DNA of 64,000 nt from Perlabentimonas sp041656735 (lineage in GTDB: Bacteria; Bacteroidota; Bacteroidia; Bacteroidales; Tenuifilaceae), in NCBI GenBank assembly GCA_041656735.1, contig JBBACY010000013.1, positions 1 through 64,000 of the forward strand, given 5' to 3'. Made by a program: the position numbers and the translations under genes. The notes below the pieces were generated by a model that saw nothing but the letters and a program-made list of their open reading frames with translations, was not told the origin of the DNA and searched no databases. Every line of letters begins with the position of its first letter. Position 1 is the stretch's first letter. Shown here piece by piece: positions 27,460 to 36,475 of the stretch.

Positions 27460-27497
27460 GTCGAGGCAATAACTTTAAATGATAAAAAACTAAACGC

Positions 27498-27594
27498 AAT
27501 GGAACATATAATGATAGTAGGCTTAACACACGCCTGAATGACTAGCCCATTGATGTTCCATTTGTTCCTTTGAAAACAGATAAATAAACATATG
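27498..27594 (+). repeat. Leader-like repeat element, copy 1, inside the rnf operon
   Basis: Arms CAATGGAACAT (27498-27508) and ATGTTCCATTTG (27553-27564) form a near-perfect inverted repeat. The right part, through TTCCTTTG (27565-27572, close to a TAnnTTTG -7 box) to ATGAAA at 27592, closely resembles the sequence just before the genes at 36470 and 62551. In this copy the ATG opens a frame of only four codons. The element may give rnfDGEA a second promoter. Confidence 0.6.
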
Positions 27595-27680
27595 AAACGA
27601 GCATAAGAAAGATTTCTCACAAAAGAGAATGGTTATTATTGCGAGTTCCCTGTGGCAAATAAAAAATCAATTTTAAACAC

Positions 27681-28682
27681 ATGAATAAACTACTTGTAGT
27701 ATCACCATCACCGCATATTCATAGTGGCGAGTCAACCAAACGGTTGATGTACAACGTGGTGCTTGCGCTTATACCTACATTGGGCATATCTCTCTTTTAT
27801 TTTGGTGTTGGCGCGCTTACCGTTACCCTGCTATCCATTGTATCGTGTTTGTTTTTTGAGTTTTTAATTCAAAAATTTTTATTGAAGGTGAAGCCAACGA
27901 TAACCGATGGGTCGGCTATGGTTACTGGCCTAATTTTGGCTTTTAACCTGCCAAGCAACCTTCCTTGGTGGATAGTAATAATTGGTGCATTGGTAGCCAT
28001 AGGGGTTGGAAAGATGACTTTTGGCGGCCTGGGACGCAATCCTTTTAATCCTGCTCTGGTTGGCCGGGTTGTTTTACTAATTTCATTCCCAGTACAAATG
28101 ACCAGTTGGCCATTGCCAATGCTGTCGCGTATGTCTTTTACCGATGCCATTACAGGTGCTACGCCTTTGGCAATAGTAAAAGAGGGGCTAGCAAAGGGCG
28201 AGCTCATGAGCAATATTTCTAATCAAATACCAAGCCATATGGAACTTTTCATGGGATCCATGGGAGGATCTATGGGCGAGATTGCAGCATTCGCTTTGCT
28301 CGTTGGTTTTGCCTGGTTGCTTTTCACTAAAGTGATAACTTGGCATATCCCTGTTTCAATTATAGCAACTGTTGCAATTTTTACTGGTATACTTTGGTTT
28401 ATTAACCCGGAGGCCAACGCCGACCCTGTATTCCATCTTCTTACTGGTGGTGTAATGCTGGGGGCTATATTTATGGCAACCGACTACGTAACCTCGCCAA
28501 TGCATCCCAAGGGGATGTGGATTTTCGGTATTGGTATCGGATTAATAACAGTAATTATTAGAGTTTGGGGCGCTTACCCAGAGGGTATTTCCTTTGCAAT
28601 TTTAATAATGAACGCTTTTGTGCCCCTAATTAATAGATATATAAAACCATCACGTTTTGGAGAGGAGGTGAAGAATGGCTAA
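27681..28682 (+). CDS. rnfD: Rnf complex subunit RnfD
   Basis: The 333-residue membrane subunit has about eight to ten hydrophobic helices and starts with the usual SPSPHIHSGES segment. The covalent FMN site is Thr161 in the TGAT motif (DAITGATPLA). The central MTFGGLGRNPFNPALVGR motif is typical of RnfD/NqrB. It forms the ion-translocating core with RnfA and RnfE. Its 3' end overlaps rnfG by 8 nt, and a GAGGAGG Shine-Dalgarno-like run precedes rnfG. Confidence 0.97.
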   Translation: MNKLLVVSPSPHIHSGESTKRLMYNVVLALIPTLGISLFYFGVGALTVTLLSIVSCLFFEFLIQKFLLKVKPTITDGSAMVTGLILAFNLPSNLPWWIVIIGALVAIGVGKMTFGGLGRNPFNPALVGRVVLLISFPVQMTSWPLPMLSRMSFTDAITGATPLAIVKEGLAKGELMSNISNQIPSHMELFMGSMGGSMGEIAAFALLVGFAWLLFTKVITWHIPVSIIATVAIFTGILWFINPEANADPVFHLLTGGVMLGAIFMATDYVTSPMHPKGMWIFGIGIGLITVIIRVWGAYPEGISFAILIMNAFVPLINRYIKPSRFGEEVKNG

Positions 28683-29253
28683 AGAATCAACTTTTAAGAA
28701 TATGACCATTACCTTGCTGACGATAACACTGATTTCATCGGCAAGTTTAGGATTTGTTTACAGCTTTACTAAGGATCCAATTGCCGACGCAAAAAATGCT
28801 AAAATTAACAATGCCATTAGTAAGGTCCTGCCCGAGTTTGATAATCAACCCACTTCTCAAAAAACTGAGAAACAGGTTGATGGGGGGGTAATAATTCTTT
28901 ACCCTGCCACAAATAACGGACAATCAGTTGGCATGGCAATTCAAACCTTTACCAAAAATGGTTTTGGTGGGCAAATTGATTTAATGGTTGGTTTTTTACC
29001 CAACGGAACAATCCATGCAATAGAGGTAATTGCGCATAAAGAAACCCCAGGTTTGGGCGATAAGATGGAGAGCGGTAAATCCAACTTTAACGTACAGTTT
29101 AAAGGACAGGATCCTAAAAACTTTAAACTTGCTGTAACCAAAGATGGAGGCAATGTTGATGCAATTACCGCTTCAACAATAAGTTCAAGAGCCTATTGCG
29201 ATGCCGTTGAACGAGCCTATAATGCATTTATAAATGAAGGAGGTGCCCAATGA
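28675..29253 (+). CDS. rnfG: Rnf complex subunit RnfG
   Basis: The 192-residue RnfG has one N-terminal membrane helix and a periplasmic FMN-binding domain. The flavinylation site is in DAITASTISS, where Thr168 is the expected acceptor; the usual S(G/A)AT reads TAST here. The motif HKETPGLGDKM is conserved. An ApbE-type flavin transferase would be needed and is not in the window. The stop overlaps the rnfE start by 4 nt, with AAGGAGGT just upstream. Confidence 0.95.
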   Translation: MAKESTFKNMTITLLTITLISSASLGFVYSFTKDPIADAKNAKINNAISKVLPEFDNQPTSQKTEKQVDGGVIILYPATNNGQSVGMAIQTFTKNGFGGQIDLMVGFLPNGTIHAIEVIAHKETPGLGDKMESGKSNFNVQFKGQDPKNFKLAVTKDGGNVDAITASTISSRAYCDAVERAYNAFINEGGAQ

Positions 29254-29834
29254 ACCAGCTAAATAATTTCACAAAAGGTTTTATTAAAGAGAACCCAGTA
29301 TTTGTGCTTCTGCTAGGTATGTGTCCAACCCTTGGAACTACAACAAGCGCTATAAATGGCTTGGGAATGGGACTTGCCACTACCTTTGTGCTGGTAATGG
29401 GTAATGTTGTTATATCGATGGTGAAAAATATAATTCCTGCCAAAGTTCGCATTCCCTCCTACATAGTTATTGTTGCATCATTTGTAACTATGGTCGATTT
29501 AAGTATGGAAGGATTCCTCCCTTCTCTGCATGCCCAGCTAGGTTTATTTATTCCTCTTATTGTGGTAAACTGCATTGTGCTTGGTAGAGCCGAAGCTTTT
29601 GCTTCAAAAAATACGGTGGGCTCTTCGTTTATCGATGGGCTAGGTATGGGACTAGGTTTTTCGTTTGCCCTCACGCTACTAGGTGCTGTTAGAGAAATTC
29701 TGGGTAGCGGCAAAGTTTTTGGTTTAGCGCTCTTCCCCGAAAACTATGCAATGATTATTTTTGTCCTCGCGCCGGGTGCTTTTATAGCACTTGGGTATAT
29801 TATTGCCATTATGAACAGATTAGCCAAAAAGTAA
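29250..29834 (+). CDS. rnfE: Rnf complex subunit RnfE
   Basis: The 194-residue integral membrane protein has six hydrophobic helices and the family motifs NPVFVLLLGMCPTLG near residue 12 and VNCIVLGRAEAFASKN in the middle. Together with RnfA it makes an inverted-topology pair that binds a membrane Fe-S centre at the two conserved cysteines. It starts within the end of rnfG and precedes rnfA by 12 nt. Confidence 0.96.
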   Translation: MNQLNNFTKGFIKENPVFVLLLGMCPTLGTTTSAINGLGMGLATTFVLVMGNVVISMVKNIIPAKVRIPSYIVIVASFVTMVDLSMEGFLPSLHAQLGLFIPLIVVNCIVLGRAEAFASKNTVGSSFIDGLGMGLGFSFALTLLGAVREILGSGKVFGLALFPENYAMIIFVLAPGAFIALGYIIAIMNRLAKK

Positions 29835-29846
29835 TAAGATTTTGCC

Positions 29847-30419
29847 ATGGAATATATATTTATCATAATATCAGCTGTGTTTGTCAACAACATCGTGTTG
29901 GCTCAGTTTTTAGGGATTTGTCCCTTTATTGGCGTATCAAATAAAATTGAAACTGCTGTTGGAATGGGCGGCGCGGTAGCCTTTGTTATGACAATTGCGT
30001 CCATTGTAACATACATAGTAATGTACTATGTTCTATTGCCCCTCGGAATAGGGTATATGCAAACCGTTACTTATATACTGGTTATTGCGTCATTAGTGCA
30101 AATGGTCGAAATTGTTTTAAAGAAGGTAAGCCCAGCTCTTTACCAAGCATTGGGTGTTTTTTTACCGCTAATAACTACAAACTGTGCAATTCTGGGAGTG
30201 GCGCTATTGCTGGTACAAAAAGAGTTTAACCTATTAGAGAGCGTTGTGTTTGCCATTTCCAATGCTGTTGGCTTTGCTCTTGCTCTCATTATTTTTGCCG
30301 GAATTCGCGAATCACTCGATTTGGTTGACCTACCCAAGGGTATGAAAGGTGCACCTATTGCTCTTGTGGTTGCGGGTATACTAGCCTTAGCTTTTATGGG
30401 GTTTGCAGGAATAGTTTAA
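29847..30419 (+). CDS. rnfA: Rnf complex subunit RnfA
   Basis: The 190-residue integral membrane subunit has six helices. The motifs NNIVLAQFLGICPFIGVS and TTNCAILGVALL hold the cysteines that, with RnfE, coordinate the intramembrane cluster. Length is normal. It is the last gene of the rnf operon and is closed by a terminator hairpin at 30441-30478. Confidence 0.96.
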   Translation: MEYIFIIISAVFVNNIVLAQFLGICPFIGVSNKIETAVGMGGAVAFVMTIASIVTYIVMYYVLLPLGIGYMQTVTYILVIASLVQMVEIVLKKVSPALYQALGVFLPLITTNCAILGVALLLVQKEFNLLESVVFAISNAVGFALALIIFAGIRESLDLVDLPKGMKGAPIALVVAGILALAFMGFAGIV

Positions 30420-30440
30420 TTATATCCAGCCTAAATTAAT

Positions 30441-30478
30441 GAACCCACTCGATATTACATTCGGTGGGTTCTTTTGTT
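30441..30478 (+). terminator. Intrinsic terminator of the rnf operon
   Basis: GAACCCAC (30441-30448) pairs with GTGGGTTC (30464-30471), and further pairing of CGA/TCG extends the stem. A TTTTG run follows. Confidence 0.85.
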
Positions 30479-30616
30479 CAATGCGGGTTGCAATCTACCA
30501 CGCCAGTATGTTTTACAATAGGGTGTTTGTTTTTCAAAAAAAGTTTATAGGCATAAGTAGTTGGTAAAGTCTTTATTCTGCGTTGTTAACAATGACCTAT
30601 TTTTAGCCCTACAAAT

Positions 30617-31144
30617 ATGCAGCTAAGTATTAATCGAATAGTAAATGCTACCCAGCTAAAAGAGATTGAGAGCATTTATACAAGCTCATTCCCGCCGAGT
30701 GAGCGCCGAGAGTTTTACGAGCTATGCAAGCAGCTAACCTCCCCAAATAACATACTGTTTAATATTTCAAATAATCGTATTACGGTTGGTATGGTTAGTC
30801 TTTGGAGTTTTCCAGAGTTCGTTTATTTAGAGCATATTGCCATTGATTCAAACTTGAGAGGCAATGGGGTGGGGGCTCAGGTTATGAAAACTCTGCTTGT
30901 CCAACACCCCAAACCGTTTATCCTTGAGGTTGAACCTCCTATTGATACTTTAACGGAGAGGAGAGTGCAGTTTTACACTAAGCTGGGTTTTATTTTGCTT
31001 CCCAATAGTTATATGCAGCCAGCGTATAGTAAGAGCAAGCCTATGGTTGAGTTGCGGCATATGATTAACAGTAAAATCAGCGGCAGGGTGAATCTCGAAA
31101 ATATTATTCGGTCTATTAACCAAAGTGTTTATGGTGTTTTATAG
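30617..31144 (+). CDS. GNAT family N-acetyltransferase
   Basis: The 175-residue protein has the GNAT fold. The acetyl-CoA loop is recognisable as DSNLRGNGVGAQVMKTLL (motif A, R-G-x-G-x-G/A type) near residue 80, preceded by the strand VYLEHIAI and followed by LEVEPP and the VQFYTKLGF motif B. Substrate is unknown. It is a single gene after the rnf terminator. Confidence 0.85.
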   Translation: MQLSINRIVNATQLKEIESIYTSSFPPSERREFYELCKQLTSPNNILFNISNNRITVGMVSLWSFPEFVYLEHIAIDSNLRGNGVGAQVMKTLLVQHPKPFILEVEPPIDTLTERRVQFYTKLGFILLPNSYMQPAYSKSKPMVELRHMINSKISGRVNLENIIRSINQSVYGVL

Positions 31145-31276
31145 CTAGCGCCCTGCTAGTTATTCGATAGTTCTAGGTGTCATAATCAGAGCTAGCCAAA
31201 ATACTTTGGCGTAAACTATTATGATGTCTGAAAAATATCTTATTTTAGTGATTGCTAAAGTGATGCCTAGTTTGAA

Positions 31277-33502
31277 ATGAAGAGATATTTTTGCCTCCTT
31301 TTACTGATATTGTCAACTAACGTTTTTGCGCAGCAAAGGGCAACAAAACTCGAAGAGCAAATGCTTGTTGCTCAGGGCGAAGAGTTGGTTAAAATAAAAA
31401 TCGAGTTGGGTAATGAGTACGCTAAAATAGACCCCGAACGTGCTCTTGAACTTGGCCTTGAGGCAGCTTTTTTAGCAAAAAAAGGTAGTAATCCATTATT
31501 AGAGGGGCACGCTCTCCTCTTGATGGGCTTGTCTAGTTACAATGCCAATCACTCCGAAAATGCATTGAGATATTACAATCGTGCTTTAGCGCATTTCGAA
31601 AAATATGGCTACACCAACGAGCAGGTTATATCACTACAAGGAATTTCGGAAGTATACAGTAGCGCTCGAAATTTCGATATGGCCGCTAACTTTCTAAATA
31701 AGGCTATTAAAATAGCACGCCAAGCGAACGATGAGAGTTTTCAAGTTAAGCTTCACCAGCATTTGGGCGATATATTTTTAAGCCAAAATAATTTTACGCG
31801 TGCATACCAAGAGTATGTTAGGGTAAACGAGCTGCTGGGTAATGAGGAGAACCTAAAACCCGATAATGTAAAGCAAAAAATTGAAACCTACCGAAAAATT
31901 GGTTCGGTTTATCGAAACATAGGGCAGGTTGAGCAAAGCCTTCTGGCATACCGAAGGGCTGCTGACATTAGCCATAAGAATGATTTAACCTCAGAAAAAA
32001 TTGCCGATTATCATCAAATAGCTTACTCTCTATTCTTGATGAATGAACTTGATAGTTCCCTTTCCTACTACAATAAGGTGTTGGCATTTTATCAGTTACA
32101 AAACGATACAGTGCCAATGATCGGCGTTTTAATTGAGATTGGCGATGTGTTTTTTGATAAACACCAGTATAGTCAGGCTGTGGCAACAAATAACCGTGCC
32201 TACGAGCTAGCTGTAGCTACCCAAATGGTTCAGGAGCAGGTTACAGCATTCGTTAATATTTCACGTTATTTTATGGCTTTTGGCGACTATCCATCTTCAA
32301 CTGATTACCTTAACCGTGCGTTGGATATTGCTATTCGCGAAAATTTAACCAACTCGGCAGCTAACGTATATAAGTACTTGTCGGGCGTAAAAGAAGAGGA
32401 GGGGCGATATCATCAGGCCTTGGAGTACTATAAATTATGGGCCGATTTGCGCGACTCAATTTACAGCGAGGAGAGCGGTCAGAATTTGGCTCAAATGCAA
32501 ATATTGTATGATATTACCCAGAAAGAAAGGGAGAACGAAATACTAAGGCAAAATAGTGAAATTCAAACTTTACAGATATCAAAGTCTCAGTATCAGCTAA
32601 TAGTGCTTGTTTCGCTTGCCCTGTTCCTGTTCGCTCTGCTCGTATTATTCTTTTTCTTTTATAATAACAAGAAGAAGGAATTTGTAAAGCAGAAAGAAAC
32701 TGAGCAGCGAATACTCGAAATGAATAAAACGCTCGAGAAACGAATGATTTCCGAGATAAAAAAGCAGGAGAAACAGCAGCTGCTTTTGGCTCAAAAATCT
32801 AAGCTCGAATCGCTAGGAACTCTGGCTGCTGGTATTGCCCACGAAATAAATCAACCTCTGGGGGGAATTTCAATGGGCCTCGATAATGTCTTAATCCGAC
32901 TTTCAGAAAAAAACCTTTCAGACGAATACCTCAAGGGCAAGGTAAACCTTATGTTTGAAAATGTAGATAGAATTAAAAGGATTATTGAGCATACCCGTAC
33001 CTTTTCGAGGGCGCATAAACAGGCATCCTTTGAACGGATAGACTTAAATTCTGTTTTAAATAACGCTTTGCTTATGGTAAAAGCCCAGTTTGCTAGTCAC
33101 CAGGTTGAACTGGAGGTTAATCTTGACCCAACCATCGAGCAGGTTATTGCCGATAAATTTAAACTCGAGCAGGTAGTGCTAAATTTGCTTAGCAACGCAA
33201 AATTTTCTGTCGAGCAAAAAAAACAGGGTTTGGGCGCATCATTTAATAAGCAGATTGAGATATCAACTAGTCAAGACAATGATTTTGTGTACATTTCGGT
33301 ACGCGATAATGGCATTGGTATCAATGAGAAGAATATTGAGCGTATTTTCGACCCTTTTTACACTACCAAAAAAGTTGATAAGGGTACTGGGTTGGGGTTA
33401 TCCATTGCGTATGGATTTATTAAGGATATTTTAGGTGATATAGCTATTGAGTCGAAGGAAGGCGAGTACGCCCAATTTGACGTTAAAATTCCAAAATCAT
33501 AA
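31277..33502 (+). CDS. TPR-containing sensor histidine kinase
   Basis: The 741-residue kinase has a signal peptide (residues 1-18, ending VFAQQ), a periplasmic array of about seven tetratricopeptide-like repeats (roughly 50-400), one membrane helix (about 441-464), a coiled coil, a HisKA domain with phospho-accepting His522 in AGIAHEINQPL, and a C-terminal HATPase domain with N, G1 (VRDNGIGI) and G2 (KGTGLGLSIAYG) boxes. TPR-kinases are common in Bacteroidetes. The ligand is unknown. The response regulator begins 10 nt downstream, so this is a cognate pair. Confidence 0.93.
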   Translation: MKRYFCLLLLILSTNVFAQQRATKLEEQMLVAQGEELVKIKIELGNEYAKIDPERALELGLEAAFLAKKGSNPLLEGHALLLMGLSSYNANHSENALRYYNRALAHFEKYGYTNEQVISLQGISEVYSSARNFDMAANFLNKAIKIARQANDESFQVKLHQHLGDIFLSQNNFTRAYQEYVRVNELLGNEENLKPDNVKQKIETYRKIGSVYRNIGQVEQSLLAYRRAADISHKNDLTSEKIADYHQIAYSLFLMNELDSSLSYYNKVLAFYQLQNDTVPMIGVLIEIGDVFFDKHQYSQAVATNNRAYELAVATQMVQEQVTAFVNISRYFMAFGDYPSSTDYLNRALDIAIRENLTNSAANVYKYLSGVKEEEGRYHQALEYYKLWADLRDSIYSEESGQNLAQMQILYDITQKERENEILRQNSEIQTLQISKSQYQLIVLVSLALFLFALLVLFFFFYNNKKKEFVKQKETEQRILEMNKTLEKRMISEIKKQEKQQLLLAQKSKLESLGTLAAGIAHEINQPLGGISMGLDNVLIRLSEKNLSDEYLKGKVNLMFENVDRIKRIIEHTRTFSRAHKQASFERIDLNSVLNNALLMVKAQFASHQVELEVNLDPTIEQVIADKFKLEQVVLNLLSNAKFSVEQKKQGLGASFNKQIEISTSQDNDFVYISVRDNGIGINEKNIERIFDPFYTTKKVDKGTGLGLSIAYGFIKDILGDIAIESKEGEYAQFDVKIPKS

Positions 33503-33512
33503 CCATTCCATC

Positions 33513-34895
33513 ATGGAGTCATTACATATCTTAATTATAGACGACGAGAAAGTGTTTCGCGATGAGATTCGTGAGTTTCTCGAGAACGAATCATTTACCG
33601 TTTCGGCAGCCGATAGGCCATCCGAAGCATTTCGCATTTTAGAGGGAAATGCCATTGACGTTATTATTCTGGATATTCGCCTACCCGAAATGGACGGTTT
33701 TGCTGTACTCGAAAAGGTGAAGCAACTCTATCCATTTATAGAGGTTATTATGATTACTGGGCATGGCGATATGGATGCGGTTATTCAGGCTATGAGAATG
33801 GGAGCTATGGAGTTTTTCCCTAAGCCTTTCAGACTTCTAGATATGAGGGCGGCCATTAAGCGCACTCGCCGATTTATTGACCTTTCGCATAGATTAAAAG
33901 AAGTGAATAAGTCGTACCAACTATTATCGAAAGATTTAAGGGATAATTTTGGTTACGAAATAATTGGCTCAAGCAAAGGCATTCAGCAGGTTATGGAGCT
34001 TATGCGCAAAGTGGCTCAGGTTGAAAACACATCTGTTCTAATTACGGGCGAAAGCGGGACAGGTAAAGAACTTGTGGCCAGAGGAATACATTACTTGAGT
34101 TCGCGTAAGGACAACTATTTTCATGCAGTTAACTGCTCGGCAATTCCCGAAACCCTTTTCGAAAGCGAGTTTTTTGGATATAAAAAGGGCGCCTTTACTG
34201 GTGCCAACGACGATAAAACAGGCTGGTTCGAAACGGCACATGAAGGCACTCTCTTTCTCGATGAGATAGTTGATATACAGCCAAATATGCAGAGTAAGTT
34301 GTTGCGGGTGCTAGAAGATAAAAAGATTAGAAAACTCGGCGGCACTAGCGACTTTTTGGTTGACGTTCGAATTATTGCCGCTACCAACCAAAACATTGAC
34401 AGCCTAATTCAAGAAAATAAGTTTAGAAACGACCTTTATTTCAGAATTAATTCGTTCGAGATACATATACCACCGCTCAGAGAGCGCCGCGAGGATATCC
34501 CGTTGCTTATGAACTACTATACCGCTAAGCTAAGCAAAGTACTAAACAAGCAAATTACCGCTATCGACCCACAGGTTATCGCCTCGGCCATGGCGTACCA
34601 TTTTCCTGGAAATGTTCGCGAACTTCGTAATATGATTGAAAGAGCAATTATTTTAGCCGACTCAGACAGGTTAACCCTTGGCGAGTTCACTTTTGCCGGC
34701 TTTAACCCACGAGTAACTTTAGCGCCTCCTAACTCAGAGTTGAACGAGGTGTTCGACCTCGAAGAGGTTGAAAGGCTAGCCATAATTAAAGCATTGCAAC
34801 GTACCGACTATAAGAAAATAGATGCAGCCCAGCTATTAAACATAACCAGGCAATCGCTCGATAGGCGAATTGAAAAGCATAATATAGAGGTGTAA
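33513..34895 (+). CDS. Sigma-54 response regulator, NtrC family
   Basis: The 460-residue protein has a receiver domain with phospho-acceptor Asp54 (ILDIRLPEMDG), a central AAA+ domain with Walker A GESGTGKE at 179-186, the sigma-54-contact loop GAFTGA and the D-rich Walker B, and a C-terminal Fis-type helix-turn-helix (AAQLLNITRQSLDRRI). It should activate RpoN-dependent promoters when phosphorylated by the adjacent TPR-kinase. An in-frame upstream start at 33447 would overlap the kinase and add residues without family support, so I use 33513. Targets are not evident nearby. Confidence 0.95.
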   Translation: MESLHILIIDDEKVFRDEIREFLENESFTVSAADRPSEAFRILEGNAIDVIILDIRLPEMDGFAVLEKVKQLYPFIEVIMITGHGDMDAVIQAMRMGAMEFFPKPFRLLDMRAAIKRTRRFIDLSHRLKEVNKSYQLLSKDLRDNFGYEIIGSSKGIQQVMELMRKVAQVENTSVLITGESGTGKELVARGIHYLSSRKDNYFHAVNCSAIPETLFESEFFGYKKGAFTGANDDKTGWFETAHEGTLFLDEIVDIQPNMQSKLLRVLEDKKIRKLGGTSDFLVDVRIIAATNQNIDSLIQENKFRNDLYFRINSFEIHIPPLRERREDIPLLMNYYTAKLSKVLNKQITAIDPQVIASAMAYHFPGNVRELRNMIERAIILADSDRLTLGEFTFAGFNPRVTLAPPNSELNEVFDLEEVERLAIIKALQRTDYKKIDAAQLLNITRQSLDRRIEKHNIEV

Positions 34896-34971
34896 CCACC
34901 CTTCATTCCAAATAGTAACATAAAATAGCTTTCGCTGTTCTATTTATCTTTTACAGTTAGCCTACGATTGT

Positions 34972-34979
34972 TACCTTTG
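34972..34979 (+). promoter_or_regulatory. Promoter -7 box of purB
   Basis: TACCTTTG fits the Bacteroidetes -7 consensus TAnnTTTG, 19 nt before the purB start codon. The -33 position reads TTTTA rather than TTTG. Confidence 0.55.
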
Positions 34980-34998
34980 CATAAAAAAAACACAACAT

Positions 34999-36348
34999 AT
35001 GGAACTTAGTCTTCTTACTGCAATTTCACCCATCGATGGGAGATATCGTAATAGCGTTGACAAGCTCGATGCTTATTTCTCCGAGTTTGCACTTATTCGT
35101 TATAGGGTAATGGTTGAGGTTGAGTATTTTATTGCCCTTTGCGAGTTACCTCTTCCACAGCTAAATGATATTGATAAAAAGGTTTTCACATCATTGCGTA
35201 ATATTTATAAGAAGTTTAGCGTGAATGATGCGAAGGCAGTAAAGGATATCGAAAAAACAACCAACCATGATGTTAAAGCCGTTGAGTATTTTTTGAAAGA
35301 AAAATTTCAGGAGCTTAAACTCACAAAATTTCAGGAGTTTGTTCACTTTGGACTAACCTCACAGGATATTAACAACACAGCTTTTCCTTGTATGCTTCGC
35401 GATGCAGGGCATGATGTATACTACCCTTTGCTCGATGGACTAATTGAGCAATTCGAGCAGTTAGCTCAGGCGTGGTCTGTTGTGCCTATGCTGGCTCGAA
35501 CCCACGGACAGCCCGCTTCGCCCACTCGTATGGGGAAAGAGATAAGCGTTTTTGTTGAGCGTATAAATAAGCAGCTCAACCTGCTGCGCAAAGTACCTGT
35601 GTCGGCTAAGTTTGGCGGAGCTACCGGAAATTTTAATGCGCACAACGTGGCATATCCTAATATCGACTGGGTGAGCTTCTCCAATACTTTTGTAAATGAA
35701 ATACTTGGGCTTGAACGGTCTCAAATTACCACTCAGGTTGAGCATTACGATAATATGGCAGCTACCTTCGATAATCTGAAACGCATTAATGTGATTTTAA
35801 TCGATTTTTGTCGTGATATATGGACCTACATTTCAATGGATTACTTTAAGCAAAAAATTAAGGAAGGGGAGGTAGGTTCGTCGGCAATGCCCCATAAGGT
35901 AAATCCTATTGATTTTGAAAATGCCGAGGGTAATTTAGGTGTTGCCAATGCCCTTTTCGAGCATCTTTCGGCAAAGTTACCCATTTCGCGTTTACAGCGC
36001 GACCTGACCGATAGTACCGTTATGCGAAACATCGGAATGCCTTTTGCTCACACCATTCTAGCTTTAAAATCAATTGGCAAGGGACTGGGAAAACTGGTTA
36101 TAAACCCAGCCGCCATTAATGCCGATTTGGAGCGAAACTGGATCGTTATTTCAGAAGCCATACAAACTATTCTAAGGCGCGAAGGGTACCCAAATCCTTA
36201 TGAGGCACTCAAAGCGCTTACCCGAACAAATAAATCGGTTTCAAAAGAGAGTTTACATGAGTTTATCGATTCTTTAGATATTTCGGACGAAGTAAAAACT
36301 GAACTTAAGTATATTTCACCCTATAACTATACGGGAATAGCTTTATAG
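34999..36348 (+). CDS. purB: Adenylosuccinate lyase
   Basis: The 449-residue enzyme of the fumarase/aspartase superfamily cleaves adenylosuccinate and SAICAR in purine synthesis. The N terminus LTAISPIDGRYRN is the PurB hallmark. TTNHDVKAVEYFL and HFGLTSQDINN hold active-site residues, and the flexible signature loop GSSAMPHKVNP is intact. Length matches the E. coli-type enzyme. It appears monocistronic. Confidence 0.97.
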   Translation: MELSLLTAISPIDGRYRNSVDKLDAYFSEFALIRYRVMVEVEYFIALCELPLPQLNDIDKKVFTSLRNIYKKFSVNDAKAVKDIEKTTNHDVKAVEYFLKEKFQELKLTKFQEFVHFGLTSQDINNTAFPCMLRDAGHDVYYPLLDGLIEQFEQLAQAWSVVPMLARTHGQPASPTRMGKEISVFVERINKQLNLLRKVPVSAKFGGATGNFNAHNVAYPNIDWVSFSNTFVNEILGLERSQITTQVEHYDNMAATFDNLKRINVILIDFCRDIWTYISMDYFKQKIKEGEVGSSAMPHKVNPIDFENAEGNLGVANALFEHLSAKLPISRLQRDLTDSTVMRNIGMPFAHTILALKSIGKGLGKLVINPAAINADLERNWIVISEAIQTILRREGYPNPYEALKALTRTNKSVSKESLHEFIDSLDISDEVKTELKYISPYNYTGIAL

Positions 36349-36381
36349 CTATTCGCTTCCATAGCAAAATTAAGAATAAAC

Positions 36382-36475
36382 CATCCATGGTAATTAATGT
36401 TACTACAAACGGCAATGACTACCCTATGGATGCTCCATCTGTACCTTTGAAAAATGTAAAAATAGATAGATGAAA
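36382..36475 (+). repeat. Leader-like repeat element, copy 2
   Basis: CATCCAT (36382-36388) and ATGGATG (36426-36432) form inverted arms. TACCTTTG at 36442-36449 is a perfect -7 box, and AATGACTACCC through CCTTTGAAAA matches copy 1 at 27538-27576. The start codon of the ABC exporter gene follows at 36470, so here the element sits where a promoter and leader should be. Confidence 0.65.

Noticed and set aside
33447..33512. Upstream start for the NtrC-family regulator
   Set aside because: It would overlap the kinase gene and add 22 residues before a receiver domain that normally starts within a few residues of its first methionine.
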